This document shows, piece by piece, positions 5,451 through 11,066 of a stretch of DNA of 11,066 nucleotides (positions are counted from its first letter, which is position 1; the number at the start of each line of letters is the position of its first letter). This DNA comes from CAYXOX01 sp964466745 (lineage in GTDB: Bacteria; Pseudomonadota; Alphaproteobacteria; Rhodobacterales; Rhodobacteraceae): the NCBI GenBank assembly GCA_964466745.1, contig CAYXOX010000107.1:1-11066 (forward strand), written 5' to 3'. The notes beneath the pieces were generated by a model. The model did not search any database, was not told where the DNA came from, and saw nothing but the letters and a program-made list of their open reading frames with translations. The translations under genes and the position numbers were made by a program.

Positions 5451-6419
5451 TCAGTAGCCCGCGGCGCGATCCACCAGGTGCAGGAAAGGCTGGCCTGCCT
5501 CGCCGCGCCTGACATTCTCGGCGATCACCGGAGCGGCCGTGTCCGGGTTCGTTTCGGCGGCCACATGGGGGCTCACAGTCACACGCGGATGCGCCCAGAA
5601 AGGGTGATCGGGCGGCAGCGGCTCCTGGCGGAAGACATCGAGGGTCGCATGGGCAAGCTGGCCGCTGTCCAGCGCGTCGATCAGCGCGCCGTCGTCCACC
5701 AGCGCGCCGCGCCCGGCGTTGAGCAGAACGGCGCCGCGCGGCAGCCCCGCCAGCGCGCGGGCGCCGAAGATATCGCGGGTGTCGGCGGTGAGCGGAAGCA
5801 GAACCACGGCGATCTCGCTGCGGGCGAGGGCAGAGGGAAAGCCGTCGGGGCCGTGAAAACAGGTGATTCCGTCGATGGTACGCGGCGAGCGGCTCCAGCC
5901 CGCGGTGTCGAAGCCGAGGAAAGCCAGCGCTTCGGCACAGGCGGCGCCGAGCGCGCCGAGCCCGAACACCGTGACCCTGCGTTCCGGCGCATGGGGCGGA
6001 ACGTGCGGCTCCCAGCGCCCGTTCTGGGCGGCGAGCACCGCATCGAGGCCAAGGTGATGGCGCAGCGTGTGCGCGGCCACCCATTCCACCATGGCCTGCC
6101 GAAGGCCCCGGTCCACCATGCGGCAGAGCGGCTGGGTGAGGGTGGGGTTGGCCACCACGTCTTCCACCCCGGCCCAGAGACTGAGCACCGCCTTGCAGCG
6201 GCGGTACGGGCGGAAATCGGTGAGCGGGCAGGGCGGTGCGTAGACGATGTAATCCACCGTTTCGGGGGTCGCCTCCCGGCAAAGGCGTGCAGCCCCGAGG
6301 CCCGCTGCCTCCAGCGCGGCCCGCAGCGGCGCCTCGTGGCGTTCCCAAAGCCCCGGACGGGCGGCGAAGAGGATTACCGGCGCCAAGTGCGGCCTCGCGC
6401 TACCGTGGCCGGTGGACAT
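5451..6419 (-). CDS. ghrA: D-isomer 2-hydroxyacid dehydrogenase, glyoxylate/hydroxypyruvate reductase A-like
   Basis: A 322-residue cytoplasmic oxidoreductase expected to reduce a 2-keto acid such as glyoxylate or hydroxypyruvate with NAD(P)H. The Rossmann dinucleotide motif is GLGALG (153-158). The three family catalytic residues are present: Arg237 in NAGRGALV, Glu266 in RQEPLP and His285 in SPHVAA. Length and the LWAGVEDV stretch (81-88) fit the GhrA subgroup (E. coli GhrA is 312 residues) rather than SerA or D-lactate dehydrogenases. The ATG at 6419 overlaps the rodA end by 20 nt and has no obvious ribosome site. A TTG at 6386, with AGG upstream, would remove 11 residues and is an alternative. 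It is the last gene of the elongation operon; no link to cell-wall synthesis is known. Exact substrate not determinable. Confidence 0.87.
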   Translation of the reverse strand: MSTGHGSARPHLAPVILFAARPGLWERHEAPLRAALEAAGLGAARLCREATPETVDYIVYAPPCPLTDFRPYRRCKAVLSLWAGVEDVVANPTLTQPLCRMVDRGLRQAMVEWVAAHTLRHHLGLDAVLAAQNGRWEPHVPPHAPERRVTVFGLGALGAACAEALAFLGFDTAGWSRSPRTIDGITCFHGPDGFPSALARSEIAVVLLPLTADTRDIFGARALAGLPRGAVLLNAGRGALVDDGALIDALDSGQLAHATLDVFRQEPLPPDHPFWAHPRVTVSPHVAAETNPDTAAPVIAENVRRGEAGQPFLHLVDRAAGY

Positions 6420-7539
6420 GGGCCGACTGCACGAGCCCGAAAGCGCCCATCATCACCATCATCGCCGATCCGCCGTAACTGACCAGCGGGAGCGGCACGC
6501 CCACAACCGGCGCAAGTCCCATCACCATCGCCATGTTCACCGAGAAGGCGAGAAAGAAGGTCGCCGCGATCCCGAAGATCAGCAGCGACGAGAACCTGTC
6601 GCGCGTCTTGAGTGCCGAAATCACGCAGAACAGCACGACGAGCGCATAGAGCACCAGCAGCGACACCGCACCGATGAAGCCGAATTCCTCGGCCAGCGTG
6701 GTGAAGATGAAGTCGGTGTGTTTCTCGGGCAGGAAATTCAGCCTCGACTGGGTCCCCTGCATGTAGCCGCGGCCGGAGAAGCCGCCGGAGCCCAGCGCGA
6801 TCTTCGCCTGGGTGATGTGGTAGCCCGCGCCGAGCGGATCCGAGGCCGGATCGAGAAAGGTATCGATCCTGCGGTACTGGTAGTCCTGCAGGATCTGCCA
6901 CTCTGTCCCCCGTGAGCGCAGAACGGCGAAGATGCCGCCGATACCGGCTCCGACGACCGCCACGAAATAGGCCCAGTGCACTCCGGCGAGGAACATCACC
7001 GCGCCGCCGCCGGCCAGAAGCAGGAGGGCGGTGCCGAGGTCGGGTTGGCGCAACACCAGGAAGGTCGGCACCAGGATGATGAGCAGTGGCACCAGCACCC
7101 AGAGCGGATGCGAGACCTTCCTGACGGGGAGCCAATCGTAGTAGGCGGCGAGCATCATCACCAGGGCGATCTTGGCGATCTCGGAGGGTTGCAGCCGGAC
7201 GAAGCCGAGATCGATCCATCGCTGGGCACCCATGCCCACGGAGCCGAAGAGTTCCACTGCCACCAGGAGGGCTAGCGCGAAGGCGAAGGCGAGCGCCGAC
7301 ATGTTCCGCCAGAACCAGATCGGCACCATGGCAACGGCGAAAAGCAGGATCATGCCGGCGGCGAACCGCTGCATCTGCGGCTCCGCCCAGCGCGAGAGAT
7401 TGCCGCCGGCCACCGAGTAGAGCATCAGGAAGCCAACCGAGGCCACGGCCGTGAGCAGCAAAACGAGCGCCCAGTTGAGATAGAGCACCTTGCTCAGCCC
7501 GGTCGGCGTGGTCTTTACGGTATACTCTAGATAACTCAT
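6400..7539 (-). CDS. rodA: Peptidoglycan glycosyltransferase RodA (rod shape-determining, SEDS family)
   Basis: A 379-residue multi-pass inner-membrane enzyme that polymerises lipid II into glycan strands for side-wall growth in partnership with PBP2. The SEDS hallmarks are AQRWIDLG (105-112) with LQPSEIAK (116-123), RQPDLGTA (164-171), LPEKHTDFIF (270-279) containing Asp276, which corresponds to the essential Asp262 of E. coli RodA, and the C-terminal PLPLVSYGGSAM (349-360). About ten hydrophobic segments are visible. The N-terminus is cytoplasmic, ending before a segment at about 20-42. Start ATG at 7539 lies 19 nt after the mrdA stop, with GGCGAG as a likely ribosome site. The distinction from FtsW rests on the neighbouring mrdA and mreCD genes and on sequence type. 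Confidence 0.97.
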   Translation of the reverse strand: MSYLEYTVKTTPTGLSKVLYLNWALVLLLTAVASVGFLMLYSVAGGNLSRWAEPQMQRFAAGMILLFAVAMVPIWFWRNMSALAFAFALALLVAVELFGSVGMGAQRWIDLGFVRLQPSEIAKIALVMMLAAYYDWLPVRKVSHPLWVLVPLLIILVPTFLVLRQPDLGTALLLLAGGGAVMFLAGVHWAYFVAVVGAGIGGIFAVLRSRGTEWQILQDYQYRRIDTFLDPASDPLGAGYHITQAKIALGSGGFSGRGYMQGTQSRLNFLPEKHTDFIFTTLAEEFGFIGAVSLLVLYALVVLFCVISALKTRDRFSSLLIFGIAATFFLAFSVNMAMVMGLAPVVGVPLPLVSYGGSAMMVMMGAFGLVQSAHVHRPR

Positions 7540-7558
7540 CGCACCGGTATCTCGCCAC

Positions 7559-9505
7559 TCAGGCCCTGTCGCGGCCGGGCGCGGCCGGACGCTCGAGGTC
7601 GCGCAGCTTCAACGCCTGTTGCTCCGCGGCGATCTGTTCGCGAAGCGCCACCGGATAGGCCTCCAGCGGCGGCAGCCCGCCGTGGAGCGCGAATAGCGTG
7701 ATATCGCGCGCGATCGGCGCAGCGGCGGTGGACCCGCCCCCCCCATGCTCGACGACCACGGAAACCGCGATGCGGGGCACCTCGAACGGCGCATAGTTCA
7801 CGTAAAGCGCATGATCGCGCCGCTCCCAGGGCAGATCCTCGTTTCTGATCACGCCCGCGGCGCGTTCCGCCGGGGTGATGTTGCGCACCTGGCTCGTGCC
7901 TGTCTTGCCGGCCATGCGGTGCGCGTCCTCGATGATGCGCGAGCGGTAGGCCGTTCCGCGCCGGTCGTTGCACACCGCGTACATCGCGTTGCGGACATAG
8001 GCCAGATGCGTCTCCGAAAGGCCGAGGGGCTCGGGCTCGGGCGCCTCGATCTCCTCGCCGCCGACCGCGCGCAGAAGGCGGGGGGTGATCGCCTTCCCCG
8101 TGGCGAGCCGTGCCGTCATCACCGCGAGCTGAAGCGGCGAGGCCAGAACATAGCCCTGCCCGATGGCGGCGTTCACCGTATCGCCGATCCGCCACTCCTG
8201 GCCGCGCACCTCTCTTTTCCAAGCCCTGTCGGGCGAAAGGCCCTCGGCCACTGCGGTCATCGGGATGTCGTGGCGCACGCCAAGGCCCAGCCGGCGCGCC
8301 ATGTCCGCAATCGCGTCGATCCCGACTTCCAGCGCGATCTCGTAGAAATACACGTCGCAACTTTCGACCAGCGCCTGGTGCAGATCGACGTTCCCGTGGC
8401 CGCCGCGTTTCCAGCAGTGTGCCCTGCGGTTGGCGATATCGAGATGGCCGGGGCACCAGACGTTCTCCTCGACACCGATCACGCCGGCCTCGAGCGCCGC
8501 GAGCGCCGTGACCATCTTGAAGGTTGAGCCGGGCGGGTAGGTGCCCTGCACGGATTTCGATGCGAGCGGGCGGTACTTGTTGTTCAGCAGCGCGTCGTAG
8601 TCGGCCACCGAGATGCCGCGGACGAAGAGGTTGGGATCGAACGCCGGGGTGGAGCCGACGGCCAGCAGCTCGCCAGTTGCGGTGTCCATCACCACCGCCG
8701 AGGCGGCCTGGCCGGCCATGCGGGCCTGGACGTAGTTCTGCAGGCGGCTGTCGAGGGTCAGCCGCAGGTCCGAGCCGGGCACACCTTCCTGGCGGTCGAG
8801 TTCGCGCATTATCCGGCCAACGGCGTTCACCTCGATCCGCCGGCTTCCGGCCTTGCCGCGGAGCGTGCGTTCCAGCCGCCGCTCCACGCCGTTCTTTCCG
8901 ATCTGGAAGCGAGGGATCTGGAGCAGCGGGTCCTGGTCGTCGATCCGCGCGAGATCGAAATCCGACACCGGGCCGACGTAGCCCACCACATGGGCATAAT
9001 CCTCGCCGAACGGGTAGATCCGGCTCAGCCCCACCTCGGCGATCACGCCGGGAAGCGCCGGTGCGTTCACGGCAACCTCGGCGACATCGTGCCATTCGAG
9101 CCGGTCCGCGACGGTCACCGGCACGAAAGGCGAGCGGCGCGCCAGCTCGTTCCGCGCATCCTCGATCTGGGCGTCGGTGAGCGGCACGAGTTTCGAGAGG
9201 CGTTCGAGCGCCGCGTCTATGTCGCCTGCGTCCTCGCGCACCATCACGATCCGGTAGTTCTGTTCGTTATCGGCGATCACCCTGCCGGCGCGATCGAAGA
9301 TCAGCCCCCGGGCGGGGGGCAGGAGGCGCATGTTGATGCGGTTCTCTTCCGCGAGCAGGCGAAAGGCATCGGCCTGTTCGAGCTGCAGCTCCCGCATCCG
9401 CCAGCCCAGCGCGCCGAGCACGCCCAGCTTTATGCCGCCTAGCACGAGGCCGCGCCGGGTGATCCGGCGGGCGCTTTCGGCGGTTTCCTTCGGCGGGCGT
9501 CTCAC
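7559..9505 (-). CDS. mrdA: Penicillin-binding protein 2, peptidoglycan D,D-transpeptidase
   Basis: A class B penicillin-binding protein of 648 residues that cross-links new glycan strands during elongation. Order: short cytoplasmic tail, one membrane anchor (about 18-36), pedestal with PPARGLIFDRAG (63-74), then the transpeptidase domain. The active-site motifs are complete: S327-TF-K330, S382-C-D384 and K534-T-G536. Cys351, Cys364, His370 and Cys383 cluster around the second motif. The start is a GTG at 9505 sharing GTGA with the mreD stop, with GAGG upstream. A much longer frame extends upstream but would run inside mreD and lacks family resemblance. The C-terminal tail (about 620-648) is charged and probably flexible. 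It lies directly before rodA, its functional partner. Beta-lactams of the mecillinam type target this family. Confidence 0.97.
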   Translation of the reverse strand: MRRPPKETAESARRITRRGLVLGGIKLGVLGALGWRMRELQLEQADAFRLLAEENRINMRLLPPARGLIFDRAGRVIADNEQNYRIVMVREDAGDIDAALERLSKLVPLTDAQIEDARNELARRSPFVPVTVADRLEWHDVAEVAVNAPALPGVIAEVGLSRIYPFGEDYAHVVGYVGPVSDFDLARIDDQDPLLQIPRFQIGKNGVERRLERTLRGKAGSRRIEVNAVGRIMRELDRQEGVPGSDLRLTLDSRLQNYVQARMAGQAASAVVMDTATGELLAVGSTPAFDPNLFVRGISVADYDALLNNKYRPLASKSVQGTYPPGSTFKMVTALAALEAGVIGVEENVWCPGHLDIANRRAHCWKRGGHGNVDLHQALVESCDVYFYEIALEVGIDAIADMARRLGLGVRHDIPMTAVAEGLSPDRAWKREVRGQEWRIGDTVNAAIGQGYVLASPLQLAVMTARLATGKAITPRLLRAVGGEEIEAPEPEPLGLSETHLAYVRNAMYAVCNDRRGTAYRSRIIEDAHRMAGKTGTSQVRNITPAERAAGVIRNEDLPWERRDHALYVNYAPFEVPRIAVSVVVEHGGGGSTAAAPIARDITLFALHGGLPPLEAYPVALREQIAAEQQALKLRDLERPAAPGRDRA

Positions 9506-10044
9506 AGGCGCCGTCCTCGCTCGTCGATCTCGCCGGTCGCCGCCTTGCGGACGCCCAGCATCAGGTGAGAGATCAAGACCACGACGGGATAGATTGCAAG
9601 CGTGCTGACGAACTGGGCCGCCGTGAGCCCGAGCGGCGCCTGGCCGACGCCCGTCGCAGCGAGGGCCAGGCGGTATGCGAGCGTGATCGCGGCGAGAACG
9701 AGGGCGACGGTCAGCCATTCGAACAGGAACCCGACTTCGCGAAGATCTCCGGCGCGCGCGCGAAGCGCCTCGGCGCCGAGCACCACCAGCGCGGCCCAGA
9801 GCCCAGGAGGCCGCTGCAGCAGCAGATCGGCAAGGCACATGACCGCCCCGAGCAGCAGCGCCGGCACATAGTCGGGCCGGCGGAGCACCCAGGCGAAGGC
9901 CAGCGCAACGATGAGGTCGGGCGGGGCCCAGCCGGGCGGAAGCGCCTGGAGCGGCAGGAGCCGGAAGAAGAGGATGGCGAGGGCGAGGCCTGCGAACAGG
10001 GTGCGAAACCCGATCAGGCGGCCGGTGCCTCCGGTGTCAGCCAT
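9502..10044 (-). CDS. mreD: Rod shape-determining protein MreD
   Basis: A small integral membrane protein of 180 residues, part of the elongation complex with MreB and MreC. Several hydrophobic segments are visible, at about 14-34, 43-62, 68-86, 100-125 and 145-165, the usual layout for MreD. It has no enzymatic motif, as expected. The ATG at 10044 overlaps the mreC stop (ATGGCTGA) and has GGGAG five bases upstream. Another ATG at 10059 is possible and would add five residues. The reading frame remains open up to 10299 inside mreC but that part has no membrane character. Identification rests on topology, size and operon position, since MreD sequences are poorly conserved. Confidence 0.93.
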   Translation of the reverse strand: MADTGGTGRLIGFRTLFAGLALAILFFRLLPLQALPPGWAPPDLIVALAFAWVLRRPDYVPALLLGAVMCLADLLLQRPPGLWAALVVLGAEALRARAGDLREVGFLFEWLTVALVLAAITLAYRLALAATGVGQAPLGLTAAQFVSTLAIYPVVVLISHLMLGVRKAATGEIDERGRRL

Positions 10045-10987
10045 CACCGCTCCCGACATTGGCCGCAACCGGAGCGGGGGGTGCATCGGCCGCGTCCGGC
10101 ACCAGCGGCACGGGTGGCGCGCCGGCGCCGCCGGGCAGGAGCAGGCTGCCGGGATCGTCGAGGCGCTCGGTGGGCTGAAAGCGCAGCACCCGGAGGAATT
10201 CGAGGCGCTCGTAGTCGGCCGCGGGGCGCAGACGGAGCCGCCGGTCCGGCCCCTCGGTGACCTGGCCGACGAGAAGCCCGGCGGGAAACACGCCGCCATC
10301 GCCGGAGCTGACCACGCGATCGCCCGGGCGCACGAGCTCCGGATTCTCGATGAAGGCCAGCGGCGGCGCGCTGGAGTTGTCTCCCATCACGAGGGCGGTC
10401 TGGCCGGAGGGCTGAATCACGACGGGCAGGCGCGAGGCTGCGTCCGTAAGGAGCAAGACGCGGGAGGTGCGCTGGCCGACTCCCGAAATCCGCCCCACGA
10501 GCCCCAGCCCGTCCATCGCCGCCCAGCCGTCGACGATCCCGTCGCGGGAGCCGACGTTGAGCAACACGGACTGCCGGAACGGCGAGCCGCTGTCGGCCAG
10601 CACGACCCCGGTCACGAACGTGAGTTGCGGATCGACCCGCACCTTGTTGAGATCCAGCAGCCGGGCGTTCTCCTGCTCGAGCTGGAGCGCGGCCTCGCGC
10701 CAGGCCTGCATCTGGCGCAGTTCCCGCCGGAGTTCCTGGTTCTGCTGGTAGATCCTCTGGTAGCTCTGGAAATCGGCGGCGATCCTGGCCATCCCGGTGA
10801 GCGGAACCATGGCCCACTCCATGCGCGTCACCACCGCGTCCGAAATCTGTGCCCGCAACCGTTCCACCCGAGGGCTGTCGATCCGCCAGACCAGGAAGAG
10901 CCCGAGCAGCGCAAGCACGACGACCGCCACCAGCAGGCGCCGTATCGGGGTCACGTAGTCCTGTTCAGAGCTTCCGTTTCGCGCCAT
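10037..10987 (-). CDS. mreC: Rod shape-determining protein MreC
   Basis: A 316-residue bitopic protein that organises the elongation machinery and activates PBP2. It has a short cytoplasmic N-terminus, a single membrane anchor (about 16-35), a periplasmic coiled coil (about 66-115) and the twin beta-domain core (about 120-275) with the conserved VLLNVGSRDGI-type stretch (141-151) and SSGDGGVFPAGLLVG (227-241). A Pro/Ala-rich tail of about 40 residues (276-316) ends the protein; such tails vary between species. Start ATG at 10987 has GAGGAG five bases upstream and lies 38 nt after the mreB stop. It overlaps mreD by eight bases. Confidence 0.96.
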   Translation of the reverse strand: MARNGSSEQDYVTPIRRLLVAVVVLALLGLFLVWRIDSPRVERLRAQISDAVVTRMEWAMVPLTGMARIAADFQSYQRIYQQNQELRRELRQMQAWREAALQLEQENARLLDLNKVRVDPQLTFVTGVVLADSGSPFRQSVLLNVGSRDGIVDGWAAMDGLGLVGRISGVGQRTSRVLLLTDAASRLPVVIQPSGQTALVMGDNSSAPPLAFIENPELVRPGDRVVSSGDGGVFPAGLLVGQVTEGPDRRLRLRPAADYERLEFLRVLRFQPTERLDDPGSLLLPGGAGAPPVPLVPDAADAPPAPVAANVGSGDG

Positions 10988-11025
10988 TGCCGCTCCTCGT
11001 GCCGCGGGTCGCGCGGCGGCTGGGG

Positions 11026-11066
11026 TCAGCTGTCGTAATCTATGACATGGCGGAGCTGTTTTTCAT
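11026..11066 (-). CDS. mreB: Probable C-terminal end of MreB (partial)
   Basis: Only the last 12 codons fall in the window. On the minus strand, beginning at 11064, they read EKQLRHVIDYDS followed by TGA (11028-11026). The two bases before belong to an incomplete codon. The reading frame was chosen because the other two close quickly and because mreB precedes mreC in nearly all bacteria with this operon. MreB is the actin-like ATPase that orients side-wall synthesis. The short tail alone cannot prove identity. Confidence 0.6.
   Translation of the reverse strand, partial: EKQLRHVIDYDS

Noticed and set aside
6887..6896. Perfect palindrome TCCTGCAGGA, also present in kpsT (about 3269-3278)
   Set aside because: Both copies fall within conserved coding sequence where the codons explain them; no sign of a shared function.
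10045..10299. N-terminal extension of mreD inside mreC
   Set aside because: The added 85 residues are Pro/Ser/Arg-rich and overlap the mreC coding region; the ATG at 10044 has its own ribosome site.
9911..11038. 375-codon plus-strand frame opposite mreC/mreD
   Set aside because: Antisense to well-supported mreC and mreD, with Arg/His/Gln-rich low-complexity translation.
1..11066. CRISPR array, insertion sequence, toxin-antitoxin or defence module
   Set aside because: Looked for regularly spaced repeats, terminal inverted repeats with a transposase, and short toxin-type gene pairs; none seen.

Overview
The window comes from a GC-rich alphaproteobacterium, most likely a Rhodobacterales/Rhodobacteraceae-type organism. 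This rests on base composition, strong G/C third-position codon use, the form of the capsule-export proteins and the compact mreBCD-mrdA-rodA cluster. The species cannot be named from the sequence. Apart from two + strand genes in the middle, everything lies on the minus strand, so it reads from right to left.

Right half (11066 to 5451, minus): the cell-elongation operon. It holds the last codons of a probable mreB, then mreC, mreD, mrdA (PBP2) and rodA, followed by a GhrA-type 2-hydroxyacid dehydrogenase whose start overlaps the end of rodA. MreB/C/D position and regulate the RodA glycosyltransferase and PBP2 transpeptidase that build side-wall peptidoglycan. Junctions are very tight (38-nt gap, 8-nt overlap, 4-nt GTGA overlap, 19-nt gap, 20-nt overlap), pointing to one translationally coupled transcript. 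Its promoter lies outside the window.

Middle (3971 to 5393, plus): two overlapping genes, a uracil-DNA-glycosylase-superfamily protein with four cysteines spaced for an iron-sulfur cluster but an unusual active-site motif, and an SseB-family protein. They converge on the dehydrogenase across a GC-rich hairpin (5415-5446) that may terminate both sides.

Left half (3881 to 550, minus): a capsule or surface-polysaccharide export operon. It contains a KpsT-type ATPase, a KpsE/polysaccharide co-polymerase protein with a 200-residue cytoplasmic extension, and kdsA (Kdo-8-phosphate synthase, metal-dependent type). All three overlap. A sigma70-like promoter and a pair of 11-bp direct repeats lie in the divergent region upstream. 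The genes suggest supply of Kdo together with export of a Kdo-linked capsule. The permease (KpsM) is not in the window.

Far left: about 500 nt with no credible gene but several hairpins, then a well-formed promoter (66-94) driving a tRNA-Gln(UUG) gene cut by the window edge.

I found no CRISPR array, insertion sequence, prophage gene or obvious defence system. The window is mostly core and envelope genes. The points most worth a second look are the repeat-flanked capsule promoter, the KpsE extension, and the glycosylase/SseB pair.
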